In this document: positions 54,314 through 62,695 of the stretch, piece after piece | How the letters are laid out: each line of letters opens with the position of its first letter | How positions within the stretch are numbered: the first letter of the stretch is position 1 | Source of the DNA: Isosphaeraceae bacterium | GTDB lineage: Bacteria > Planctomycetota > Planctomycetia > Isosphaerales > Isosphaeraceae | DNA length: 64,000 nucleotides | Direction: 5' to 3' | Assembly: GCA_025356475.1 (NCBI GenBank) | Contig: JANXSX010000043.1 | Span: forward strand, 62,001-126,000 | Made by a program: the position numbers and the translations under genes | Notes under the pieces: model-generated | The model's database searches: none | The model's input: the letters and a program-made list of their open reading frames with translations, nothing else | What the model was told of the DNA's origin: nothing

Positions 54314-55156
54314 TCACTTCAAGATCCGGCCCATCCATTGGATTAGGTCGCGTGCATATTCTCCCGGATCGTCTTCGAACTCAAGGGTATGGTGCCTTTT
54401 GGGATAGTTGATCACTTGTCGATCAGTACCCACAAACGACTCAAAGTAGGCGAGGGTAAGGTCGTTGTCTGCGATCCGATCCTCTCCCGCCAGCATCAGA
54501 AGTGAAGGTTGTTTGAGAAGCGGGGGCATCTTCTTGACGGCGAGGTCGATAAAGGTGCTCGCTGCCAACAGCCCAGCAGTCGCGGCGTGCAGGCCGAGCG
54601 GATCGTTGGCGATAAATGCCTGTCCCACGGGGCTCGCAGTGAAAAGCGCAGGGTCGCTCAAGGGAATGGCGAATGTCTTTCGCTTATTGATAATGAAGGC
54701 CAAAGCAATGCGGAGCCGCTCACCCAGTGACACGCCAACTCGGGGATGAAGTCCTGGGCAAATCAAAGCAAACGCATCCACAAGCTCCGGGCGTTTGCCA
54801 GCGAGTAAAACGACCGGCTTTGCTCCCCAACTGATTCCTGCCAGCACGATCGGAACACTTGGTCGCTTGGCTCGCAGACTCTGAAGTAATTCGGCAAGAT
54901 CGTCGATCAAGCGAGAGGAATGAGGCGTGTGGCCTCGATCGAGCCGGTTCGCTCCCGATCCTCTTCGGTCGGGGAAATACGCTTCGTAGCCTGCCTCTGC
55001 CAAAGTCAGGCCCAGGTTGTGGTACCAACCTCCATGAGATTGGACACCGTGAACCACGACGACCCGAGCTTTGGGAGGTTCGGCGGTCGGCCAAATCGCG
55101 ACATGGATTGGATAGCCGTCCGAGGCAACCTGGCTTTCGATGAGGGGCTTAGTCAT
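54314..55156 (-). CDS. alpha/beta hydrolase (lysophospholipase-like)
   Basis: 280 residues. VVVVHGVQSHGGWYHNLG (oxyanion region), FPDRRGSGANR, nucleophile elbow GISWGA (about residue 106), acid in GEDRIAD and His in KRHHTLEFE form the full set. The pattern HGVQSHGGWY recalls monoacylglycerol lipase/lysophospholipase relatives. Its first eight bases overlap the epimerase gene's end, so it is the third cistron of the operon starting at 56815. Its substrate may therefore be connected with that of the epimerase. Confidence 0.88.
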   Translation of the reverse strand: MTKPLIESQVASDGYPIHVAIWPTAEPPKARVVVVHGVQSHGGWYHNLGLTLAEAGYEAYFPDRRGSGANRLDRGHTPHSSRLIDDLAELLQSLRAKRPSVPIVLAGISWGAKPVVLLAGKRPELVDAFALICPGLHPRVGVSLGERLRIALAFIINKRKTFAIPLSDPALFTASPVGQAFIANDPLGLHAATAGLLAASTFIDLAVKKMPPLLKQPSLLMLAGEDRIADNDLTLAYFESFVGTDRQVINYPKRHHTLEFEDDPGEYARDLIQWMGRILK

Positions 55157-56429
55157 AGGAGATCTCCCGACGTGCTCGGGTCATTCGTCCCAACGCGATT
55201 GGGTCAATTGTGACACCCAGACCCGGCCCCGAGATCGGCTTGGCCCAGCCTCCGTAGCGGAAGGTGGGGTCTTCCTTTGTCACGTTCGAGGCCAAGACAT
55301 GTCGATCATACGAGCCCTCAACATAGCGGAGGCCGGCCACATTCGAAGCTAAGTGCCGACCAGCCGCCGATAGCAGCCCCGTCTCGCCGGGGTGACAACC
55401 CAGTTGAACTCCTAGCCCACTCTGACGCGCCATTGCAATGAGCCGCAAGGTCGGGAAGAAACCGCCGCATTTCGAGAGGCGGACATTGAAGAGATCGGCA
55501 GTACGGTCACGGATCGCCGCCCTGCCGTCCGACTCGGAACAGAGGGACTCGTCGAGCATGATCGGAATTCCGATCTTGGCCTTCAACTCCGTGAGGCAGC
55601 CGAGTTCTTCGTGGGGGACCGGCTGTTCGAGGGCTGTTGGAAAGGCTGATCGTACCGACTGAACCTTCTCAAGCAGTTCGCCCGAATGCCATGCCTCATT
55701 GGCATCGATCCGAATATCGACCCTCCGGCCCAGAATCTTACGCAGCTTCCGAAGCCGAGTCTCATCATCCTGCCCTTCAACCCCAACCTTAATTTTGACC
55801 TGGTGGAATCCGTAGAGCCGCATCTTCCAAGCGGAGATTCGCTCCTTCCTGGGGTCGGACGCGGTAATCACACCGCTGTACCGGACCCAGGTGGGGGTAG
55901 CCGACCAACCTACATCCGGGATCTTGATAAACCGAATCAGGACACCCACCGAGTGCCCAAAGCAGCGACCGTAGGCGTCGAGCAGAGCCATTTCGAGAGC
56001 ACATCGCGCCGCATTCGCACCCATGCCTCGAGGGTCATGTGATGGCGGCTCAACAGTCAGTGCTGCCAGTCGGTCGACCATTTCGATCGGATCTTGCGGC
56101 GAGCCAACTTGTCGGGCAACGTCACAGACGCCCAGCCGATCAAATGTCGAGGCGATGGTCTCGCCTGTGACGTAACTCCGAGGCACGCCTTCGCCGAAGC
56201 CGACGTGGCCGGTGCCGAGTTCCACTTTCACGACCAGGCTCTCGCTTGAACTTCGCTCGTGCGAAGCGTGGCGGATCTTGGTCTTGAGTGGAACATCCAA
56301 ATGCAAAAGCTCAACCGAGCGAACACGTGTGTCCACGCCAGTCCCTCGGGCGTTATTGTTCGATCCGAATGACTCGGTCGAGATTGTGCGCTCTGGACGG
56401 GAGAGGGACAAGCGAGCCGGAACGCTCAA
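55149..56429 (-). CDS. enolase-superfamily epimerase/lactonizing enzyme (MLE-like)
   Basis: 426 residues. The capping domain (about 35-165) is followed by the TIM barrel. KIKV (KxK general base, about 213-216), metal ligands in RIDANEAW, ALEQPV and MLDES, and a final Lys in RLSKCGG match the muconate-lactonizing/dipeptide epimerase subgroup. Substrate can be a dipeptide (L-Ala-D/L-Glu type), an N-acylamino acid or o-succinylbenzoate precursor; the sequence does not decide. The ATG at 56429 overlaps the response-regulator stop by four bases (ATGA). About 30 extra residues at the N-terminus may mean a later start. Confidence 0.85.
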   Translation of the reverse strand: MSVPARLSLSRPERTISTESFGSNNNARGTGVDTRVRSVELLHLDVPLKTKIRHASHERSSSESLVVKVELGTGHVGFGEGVPRSYVTGETIASTFDRLGVCDVARQVGSPQDPIEMVDRLAALTVEPPSHDPRGMGANAARCALEMALLDAYGRCFGHSVGVLIRFIKIPDVGWSATPTWVRYSGVITASDPRKERISAWKMRLYGFHQVKIKVGVEGQDDETRLRKLRKILGRRVDIRIDANEAWHSGELLEKVQSVRSAFPTALEQPVPHEELGCLTELKAKIGIPIMLDESLCSESDGRAAIRDRTADLFNVRLSKCGGFFPTLRLIAMARQSGLGVQLGCHPGETGLLSAAGRHLASNVAGLRYVEGSYDRHVLASNVTKEDPTFRYGGWAKPISGPGLGVTIDPIALGRMTRARREISYD

Positions 56430-56815
56430 TAGAACTTTTCGAGCGCCCTGGTCACATAATAAATGACCGTGTTCCTACTCACGGGCTTGCTCAAAACGCA
56501 AAACGCGTTTGCGGAAAGGGCTTTGCGGAGTAGGTGCTGATCGCGATCCGCAGAGACCAGGATCATCGGCAGGACACCTTTGATCTGGCGAACGATCTCC
56601 ATCGTCTCCAGCCCGCTCAGCTTGGGGAGGTGCATATCAAACAGGGCGAGATGGATTTCTTGACCGCAAACGATCTCGATCGCTTCCTCGCCACTCTGCG
56701 CCAGGTGAGTTCGAAAACCAACCGGCTCGAAGATGTCTCGAAGCGTCTCACGGGCGCTTTGATCATCGTCGGTGATCAGGATCGAATATGGGCGATCGAG
56801 GGTCATCTTGAGCAA
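56426..56815 (-). CDS. response regulator receiver protein
   Basis: 129 residues; one receiver domain only. Acidic pair in LITDDDQS, phospho-acceptor Asp in LALFDMHLPKLSG (about residue 60), Thr/Ser position in LVSADRD, Lys in SKPVS. No output domain. It is the first gene of an operon with a metabolic enzyme and a hydrolase, overlapped ATGA with the next gene. No kinase nearby. Function: phospho-switch acting by protein contact, target unknown. Confidence 0.9.
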   Translation of the reverse strand: MLKMTLDRPYSILITDDDQSARETLRDIFEPVGFRTHLAQSGEEAIEIVCGQEIHLALFDMHLPKLSGLETMEIVRQIKGVLPMILVSADRDQHLLRKALSANAFCVLSKPVSRNTVIYYVTRALEKFY

Positions 56816-57015
56816 ACTTATAGAGGGAGTGACGGTCTCGGTAAGTCCACCTCAGGCCTTGCCATGCAATCCTTGGGCCACTACCAAAAGCAGGATCAGT
56901 CCCCGATCACTTCCTCCACAACCCACTGTTAAAACGGGGGTTGCGATGAGTGATCCCCAGTAAACGATTTCGTCTTCATCTCTTACTCTGCAACACTTCC
57001 AGTCAGAGATGGCAG

Positions 57016-58173
57016 TTAGCGTGTCGTGGTCTCTGCGGAGTTGGCAGGAGTTGACGATGATGCCGGCCTCTGAGCGATTCGTGAGAGGAGGCCCCCGGGG
57101 CGTCGGCCCCAGCGAGAGTCGGGGTCGAACGCGGTGGCAAGTGTCAGCTCGGCCGGGTTCGCCTCAACATTGCGGAAGATGTATCTCTCTAAGAGTTCGC
57201 CGTGAGCGGACTCTTCTTGAACCATGGCGGGGAGTTTAGTCTGGTCATCGAGATACACCAGCCAACGTTCACCTTCAGTCCCGACCCTCGTCAACTTGTG
57301 ACACACTCGACCGATGGCCTCAGGGGTCTCTTTCCCTTCATATTGGGAGCGGTTGGCGGGAGGGCCCGTCAGTGAGGATTCGAGGTTCGCAATAATCGTG
57401 TCGAAACCAGCCTCGGTGATGGGATGCCGGCTATTTCGGGCCACCATGAAATTATCGGGTGCAAGGTCCAGACGGGGCATCATCGAGCCTGGAGTATTGA
57501 TATGCATCAGGCCATCGGCGGATTCAAAGATCACCTCACGGCCCTTGCTGGGACCGCTCGGCCATTCGAAGCGAACTGCTTTCGGGTTACGACGGACGCT
57601 CAGAATCAGATCCTCAGCAGGTTGGAGGTTCTCGCCCACCTTCTCCTGCCGATTCATCGCAACCTTATAGCTGGTCAGACCTTCAACACGATTTCGAGCT
57701 GCCGTGACCAAGCTCTCAGGCGTGATCACTCGGGCATCGACTTTTAACTCGCGAGGCTTGTCGAGCGCGACCTCACTGACGGCGACCATCGAACCGGCTG
57801 CGAGCGGCTCAATGTTGACTTGGGGCAATTGAACCGGCAGAGGTGCGCCGAGGCTGATCCGCGCTGGCGGGGCTGTTGACCTGTTGGCGACAATGGTCGT
57901 CCCCTCGGTCTGGCGATTCTTAGGGTTATCCAGTCGGGTATCTAAGCTAAGTTTGGGGGTTGGGCCAGCATCGGAGGCCGCTCCGACGGGGGCACTTGCC
58001 ATCCCACCGCTTCGCCGGGTCGTTTTCGGAGCTGGCTCCTCGATCTTGCCCAGTAGCAGGCTGTCATCGTTCTGCCGGCTTGACTTCATTTCGGCACAGC
58101 CGCTGAGCCCGCATGCCAATCCGAGGGTCATTGACAGTCCGAATAGCCCGAGCCTACGTTGCGAACGATGCAT
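57016..58173 (-). CDS. DUF1571 lipoprotein
   Basis: 385 residues. The signal peptide ends in lipobox LSGC (Cys about 26). A disordered Pro/Thr/Arg-rich stretch (about 30-130) is followed by the DUF1571 domain (about 150-355), with LVTAARNRVEGLTSYKVAMN, DLILSVRRNPKAVRFEW and RWLVYLDDQTKLPAMVQEE. The fold is expected to be a LolA-type half-barrel. Envelope role inferred; no activity known. Downstream of, and 100 bases from, the GH3 gene on the same strand. Confidence 0.85.
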   Translation of the reverse strand: MHRSQRRLGLFGLSMTLGLACGLSGCAEMKSSRQNDDSLLLGKIEEPAPKTTRRSGGMASAPVGAASDAGPTPKLSLDTRLDNPKNRQTEGTTIVANRSTAPPARISLGAPLPVQLPQVNIEPLAAGSMVAVSEVALDKPRELKVDARVITPESLVTAARNRVEGLTSYKVAMNRQEKVGENLQPAEDLILSVRRNPKAVRFEWPSGPSKGREVIFESADGLMHINTPGSMMPRLDLAPDNFMVARNSRHPITEAGFDTIIANLESSLTGPPANRSQYEGKETPEAIGRVCHKLTRVGTEGERWLVYLDDQTKLPAMVQEESAHGELLERYIFRNVEANPAELTLATAFDPDSRWGRRPGGLLSRIAQRPASSSTPANSAETTTR

Positions 58174-58276
58174 TGAGTCCCCTCCCTGGGGTCGAAATAC
58201 TCACAATCCTTTGATCTAACAGGAAGCCGAGATTGGCACAATCTGAGCTTGGCGAGAGAGGAGTCGCCCAGAATGC

Positions 58277-59968
58277 TCAACCTACCTCATCTGCAAATTG
58301 GAAGGTCTCGATCACCGCAAGATCAGACAGCAAACAGGGCTGTTTGTACTGTTCCACCGTCCCGCCACTCTTCTGGAGTCGGCGACGCTGGAACTCGGCC
58401 CAGGCCCCTTGGAGAAGCCGACGGACCCGAACCGCCTCAAGTCGCTGAGTAGATCGCCGGTTCTCGTACTCGAAATTGATCTTGCTCAACTGAAGATCGA
58501 CTTCATTCGCTAAGAGCTCGGCCAGAGAAGCCGAAGGCACATCGCCTGCCTCGACGAGGAGACTGTAATAGGGTGTATCGGCCCAGGTCGGCAGTAGAAT
58601 ATAGGCATTCAGGCGAAACCCGATCACCCTCTGTGCCTCAGCGACCGCCCCCACAACATGGAACTCCGAGAGCTTCTCCCCAGTCATGCTCGAGAAGTGA
58701 GCCCCTTTGTTGAGGAACTCTAACAGTGGAGTTGTGCCGTAAAAACCGACACAACGCACAAGGTCATGGATCTGATAGCGGTAGAGACCGCCCGCTGTCG
58801 TCGGCAAGATGAAGTACCGCTCCCCTTCGACAAGCTCGTGGGCTTCCAAGGTGTCGGGGAGTTCACGATCGACTTGGTCTTCAGGGATAAACTCAAAGAA
58901 CGAGTGCCGTATATCAAGAATCCCGCCTGGTGTGCCATCCTCCACGGGGATCGTCATCCTCCCTTCGGAGGCGATGAGACCGACGTCCCGGATCGGCGCA
59001 TCGCCAAAGAACTCGGGGTATCCGCGCAGATAGGCCCCCATCGTTCCCCCGGTCCAATTTGCCAAGAACTGGAAGTTTGGCCAGTAATCCTTGGGCAAGA
59101 GCCTCCCTGTCTCGTTCACAATCGCCTCAAGTCGCTTCGCAGTGGCTTTTCTCTTCCACCTGGTCCGAATCTGGATCGCTTTTCGTACATCGTTGGGGAT
59201 CTGCCACTTGGGGTCGATCGTCCCATCGCGGAGATCTCGAATCAGTGTGGCTTTCTCACGATCACCAAGCCGGGCAATCGCCAGGATCGTGCTCGGGTTG
59301 GCGGCGATGGTCGCGCCGACGTCTCGGTAGGTTGAGAGACGCAACGCAACATAATATTTCGACTCGATATCCTTGATCCGCGAGGCCGCCGGGGGCATGC
59401 AGTAGACGAGTCGAACGAACGGATTCTGCATCTGAGCAGTAAGGCCGGTGATCGCCCCACAAGGGATTCCCGAAGGAGTCTCGGTTTCTCGCCAATCGCT
59501 TGCGAGTTGCAAGATCGGTTTGAGACCGTTTTTGATGATCTCCGGGTGTGCATCAAAGGCCATGATTCCCCAGATCAACCACCCTTCGCGGTAGTTGTTC
59601 AGAGCTTCACGAGTGACCGGAATCGTCTTGGGTCGATCCGTTGTTCCAGAGGTCATTGCAAACATCAGGATTTCGGTATCTGGCCCGAAGAGCGCAGACG
59701 TTTCTCCCTGGCGGACTCGTGCAATGTACGGTTCGTGCCCCTCATAACCACGGATAGGAACACGTTTGCGGAAGTCTGCGACGGAGCGGATCTCCTTGAA
59801 GTGGTGATCGCGACCGAATGCACTCTCTGCATTTCGGGCGATCTGGGCTAAGAGCAACTGATGCTGGACCTGAACAGTGTGTTCCGTCTGGGCGAGGAAG
59901 GCACGAGCGTGCGAGCGTGCTCGCTCAGCTTGACGTTGCCCGACAAGCTTCTTGATCAGTTTGAACAT
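58277..59968 (-). CDS. GH3 family adenylating enzyme
   Basis: 563 residues of the GH3 (auxin-responsive promoter) family, part of the ANL adenylate-forming superfamily. MTSGTTDRPKTIPV (about 108-121) is the phosphate-binding loop; EGRMTIPVEDGTPGG, FIPEDQ and the hinge region YRYQIHDLVRCVGFY follow in the usual order. Plant GH3 enzymes join acyl acids such as auxin or jasmonate to amino acids; bacterial members have unknown substrates. Two hydrophobic segments are not present; soluble. The DUF1571 gene follows on the same strand. Confidence 0.92.
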   Translation of the reverse strand: MFKLIKKLVGQRQAERARSHARAFLAQTEHTVQVQHQLLLAQIARNAESAFGRDHHFKEIRSVADFRKRVPIRGYEGHEPYIARVRQGETSALFGPDTEILMFAMTSGTTDRPKTIPVTREALNNYREGWLIWGIMAFDAHPEIIKNGLKPILQLASDWRETETPSGIPCGAITGLTAQMQNPFVRLVYCMPPAASRIKDIESKYYVALRLSTYRDVGATIAANPSTILAIARLGDREKATLIRDLRDGTIDPKWQIPNDVRKAIQIRTRWKRKATAKRLEAIVNETGRLLPKDYWPNFQFLANWTGGTMGAYLRGYPEFFGDAPIRDVGLIASEGRMTIPVEDGTPGGILDIRHSFFEFIPEDQVDRELPDTLEAHELVEGERYFILPTTAGGLYRYQIHDLVRCVGFYGTTPLLEFLNKGAHFSSMTGEKLSEFHVVGAVAEAQRVIGFRLNAYILLPTWADTPYYSLLVEAGDVPSASLAELLANEVDLQLSKINFEYENRRSTQRLEAVRVRRLLQGAWAEFQRRRLQKSGGTVEQYKQPCLLSDLAVIETFQFADEVG

Positions 59969-60117
59969 CGGGCATCCCGGCTGGAGGTGGCCCTAACCTT
60001 CCATTGCCAGGGCAGACCGAGAGTCTAGGTACGAACGGCCAGACTGTCAACTTGGGGTAATCGTTCGAAAATCCGCCAATCCGTCGCGGCGAGCTGTGAT
60101 GGAGAGGACAACCGCGG

Positions 60118-61032
60118 TCAGGCTGCGCTGGGCCGGGATCGGAATTGGGCGGCGAGTCTTCGGGCATCATCGTCATAAGTTGTGAGCCGTGCCGCCTCAA
60201 TGAACTCCGGTGCGGGATTGATCTCGGAGGCCAACTCAACAAAGACCTGACTGGCCTCCGCGTGCCTCCCAAGCCTGAGCAAGACGAGACCGTAATCAAA
60301 CTGGACCATCGCCTTTGAGGGTTTCACGGATTGATCACTCGGAGCGTTCCTGAATCGCTCGACCCAAGCGATGATTCGCAGACTCAGCGGAGTGAACTCA
60401 TGATCAGGCACCGTATCGGCTAAAGTTCCAAGAATGCAGATACAATGCGCGAGGACATTGGCACTTAGATCCGGTTTCGCGGCCAGGACCTCAGCCTCAC
60501 GGACGGCCCGGGGAAGGTCGGTGACCCTCAAAATCCGAAGGAAGAGGCAGTCGCCGATCGCCTGACCCGGATTGATGCGTCGAGCCTCCTCGATTTCGAC
60601 CAGTGCCAACTCTGGCTTACTGAGTGAAAGAAGTGTTGCAGCACGTCGGCATTCGAAGTAGCCAACTCGAAAACTAGGCTCAGCGTCAGAGGGAGCGATG
60701 CTCTCATAGATGGTCAATAACTGAAAGAGCCGCCACTCCTGCTCGGTCGATGGGTGTGGATTCTGAACCAGCCCTCGAACCTCACGTCTAATGGAGGGCA
60801 AATCTTGAGCTTGGTTTCCGTCGAGATGGACAATCGTCTGCCAATCGGGGATGCCAACGACCCCAAATTCGTCGTCGATTGCGATGCGCGCTCCTACGAT
60901 GACCTCGCCATCGCTCAACCAAGCCCAATCCTGAGTCCGAGCAGCAAGCATTTCACGACGAGATGAAGGGAAACTCAGTCGTAGTTGGTCCGATTCCGTG
61001 ATCGCGTTGTAGTCAACCGGGATCGTTTTCAT
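60118..61032 (-). CDS. TPR-like helical protein with short N-terminal beta domain
   Basis: 304 residues from the ATG at 61032, preceded by GAGGGGGG; this start overlaps the stop of the upstream gene as ATGA, which sets the frame. Residues 1-75 contain DWAWLSDGEVIVGARIAID and GVVGIPDWQTIVHLD, a small beta-rich unit. The remainder (about 100-295) is helical with TPR-like hairpins, e.g. CRRAATLLSLSKPELALVE and DYGLVLLRLGRHAEASQVF. No transmembrane helix. Translational coupling suggests it works with the small upstream protein. Confidence 0.78.
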   Translation of the reverse strand: MKTIPVDYNAITESDQLRLSFPSSRREMLAARTQDWAWLSDGEVIVGARIAIDDEFGVVGIPDWQTIVHLDGNQAQDLPSIRREVRGLVQNPHPSTEQEWRLFQLLTIYESIAPSDAEPSFRVGYFECRRAATLLSLSKPELALVEIEEARRINPGQAIGDCLFLRILRVTDLPRAVREAEVLAAKPDLSANVLAHCICILGTLADTVPDHEFTPLSLRIIAWVERFRNAPSDQSVKPSKAMVQFDYGLVLLRLGRHAEASQVFVELASEINPAPEFIEAARLTTYDDDARRLAAQFRSRPSAA

Positions 61033-61343
61033 CGTGCCCCCCTCGGTGACGGGTTGGTTTCCTCTCGGAATAAAGCAATAAGCTTCACGGAGTCGTCCCA
61101 TGTCCAATCCGGGGGGACGGCGACCGTGGCGTGAGCACCCTTGCCAGGCGTGACTACCACATCATACCCCAGATCGCGAATCGCTCCCACCGTCGTGACA
61201 CCGACCTTGTTGTTGGGACAAAAGCTTGCGAGTTCCTCGATCGATCGTCCAACAGCGCATTGGACGGAGAATCCGAAGTATCCCTCGTACAGCACGCAAC
61301 GGTCACGCAGAGGGTTCGGGTCCTTATGGGGTGGGCTTCCCAC
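61029..61343 (-). CDS. small conserved protein, main frame of a frameshifted gene
   Basis: 104 residues when started at the GTG at 61343. Core phrases: LRDRCVLYEGYFGFSVQC, RSIEELASFCPNNKVGVTTV and IRDLGYDVVVTPGKGAHATV. I recall a small-protein family with this plan, whose members start earlier with a VVRCG segment. That segment is present here in another frame (61324-61395), so the gene has probably lost its frame at a CCCC run (61328-61331 on the plus strand GGGG). The stop overlaps the next ATG by four bases. Function unknown; HicA-like RNA binding was considered and not supported. Confidence 0.65.
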   Translation of the reverse strand: MGSPPHKDPNPLRDRCVLYEGYFGFSVQCAVGRSIEELASFCPNNKVGVTTVGAIRDLGYDVVVTPGKGAHATVAVPPDWTWDDSVKLIALFREETNPSPRGAR

Positions 61344-61395
61344 AACGCACGACGATTGCCTCGTCGGAGAGGATTTTCTGGTCCTGAATCGGCAT
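61324..61395 (-). pseudogene. out-of-frame N-terminal segment of the gene at 61029
   Basis: ATG at 61395, preceded by GGGGG six bases upstream, encodes MPIQDQKILSDEAIVVRCG then KPTP and TAA at 61326-61324. Deleting one base of the CCCC run joins it to the downstream frame as VVRCGKPTHKDPNPLRDRC. That gives a product of about 121 residues with a proper start. Confidence 0.6.
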
Positions 61396-61451
61396 GGCTA
61401 CCCCCGGCGGTCTTTCCGATCAAAAGGGGTATTACCAGCGTGCAAGCACAA

Positions 61452-61480
61452 CTCAGGGCGAGCCAATGGCTCGCCCTGAG
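61452..61480 (-). terminator. 13-bp perfect hairpin after the membrane hydrolase gene
   Basis: CTCAGGGCGAGCC (61452-61464), loop AAT, exact complement to 61480. On the minus strand it lies 37 bases after the hydrolase stop and before the frameshifted small gene. No U-tract. Confidence 0.7.
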
Positions 61481-61516
61481 ATGAGGAATACTTCCTGACC
61501 TTACGCCGAGATAACC

Positions 61517-62569
61517 CTAAACCGACGCGACCGGTAGAGCCATGCTCAGCGCGGAGTTGATCGCAGGTTCTTCGGTCGTCGTCGGCGACTCCTCGACGGT
61601 GTTGAGGCGTCTTGGGGCCCACTTCTCGAAGAAGTAAGACAACTTTGAAGCGTACTCAACGGGTTGAAGTTCTCGACAACGGTTATGCTTGGCGTGCGGG
61701 ACGATCCACAATTCCTTGGGATCGCGAGCCTCGTCAAAGAGGGTTTTGGCAATCTCAGGGCTGATGTAATTGTCGCGCTGACCGTGAATCATAAACCAAG
61801 GGCGCGGGGCCAACCGAGCGACGGCTCGCTCAACGTCTGGGAATGTGCAATGGAGTCGGATCTGAGAGCGAACTCGCGAAACCATACCAACCCAGGCAAA
61901 CACCGCGTGGGGAAGACCTTGATAGATCCGACGTCCACCCGTATAGATATCGGCCCATCGTTTCATGTAAGCGAACATCATTCCCTTTGTGGGGAACGCG
62001 CCGTCGGTCACGACCCCCCAGACTCCGGGATCGTCACCAGCAACACAGAGGGCGGCACCACCACCCCGACTGATTCCGAACAGTCCAACCCCCGCCGCAT
62101 CGGTATCAGTCCTTGACCGAACGTAAGCGATTGCGGCGTTGATGTCATGGATTTCGTGATTGGTTACCCATTGGAGCGGCTTATAGCTTTCATCAACTTG
62201 GCTGATGCCATGGTTGCGAAAGTCGAAGGAAAAGAGGTCGAATCCAAGATCGCGAAGCCCGTCAGCGTAGGGGATAACGCTCCAGCGATCGCTCAGATAT
62301 TCATGACAGAAGACGATCACACCTGCTCGACTAGACGTTCGAGCCTTCAAATACGTCCCCTTTAACGCGATCCCGTCCTTGGTGCGGAAGTCCGCATCCT
62401 CCCCTTCGAGCAGTGGCTCTACGCGGAGGGGCTGGAAGAGGGGTTTCTCCTCAAAGATCCTGACGATATGTCGGGTATAACGCGCTGCGACATAGATGAG
62501 GAAGATCGCCATGGTTGCACTGACCGCGAGGATCGGTGCGAGGATGACTTGAATCGCGAGGCTGGGCAC
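61517..62569 (-). CDS. membrane-anchored alpha/beta hydrolase
   Basis: 350 residues. One N-terminal transmembrane helix (about 7-30, IQVILAPILAVSATMAIFLIYVAAR) then an alpha/beta hydrolase domain with VIVFCHEYLSDRW, FDFRNHGISQ, nucleophile GISRGGG (about 165-171), acid GQRDNYI and His PHAKHNR. The build resembles bacterial serine peptidase/esterase proteins of the dienelactone-hydrolase-like group anchored by one helix. Positioned directly after the ketosynthase on the same strand (127 bases), possibly acting on its lipid or polyketide product; this is only suggested by location. Confidence 0.88.
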   Translation of the reverse strand: MPSLAIQVILAPILAVSATMAIFLIYVAARYTRHIVRIFEEKPLFQPLRVEPLLEGEDADFRTKDGIALKGTYLKARTSSRAGVIVFCHEYLSDRWSVIPYADGLRDLGFDLFSFDFRNHGISQVDESYKPLQWVTNHEIHDINAAIAYVRSRTDTDAAGVGLFGISRGGGAALCVAGDDPGVWGVVTDGAFPTKGMMFAYMKRWADIYTGGRRIYQGLPHAVFAWVGMVSRVRSQIRLHCTFPDVERAVARLAPRPWFMIHGQRDNYISPEIAKTLFDEARDPKELWIVPHAKHNRCRELQPVEYASKLSYFFEKWAPRRLNTVEESPTTTEEPAINSALSMALPVASV

Positions 62570-62695
62570 GGGTTGACTCCGGAGACGTCGCCTTGGAGAG
62601 GCTCAAGGGGCGGTCACACGCTGGGACGTTGCGGGGCTAGGTCGAGAGAACGGTGTCGGGGGCAATAATGACACCATTTTTTGAGGGTCCACTAA

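Noticed and set aside
61029-61343. HicA-type toxin
   Set aside because: GKGAHATVAVP recalls the HicA GSHh region, but the conserved early Lys/Gly helix is absent and the downstream partner is a TPR-like protein, not HicB.
61324-61343. Programmed +1 frameshift at the CCCC run
   Set aside because: The P-site codon CCA cannot re-pair as CAU, and no known slippery or stimulatory signal is seen. An indel is simpler.
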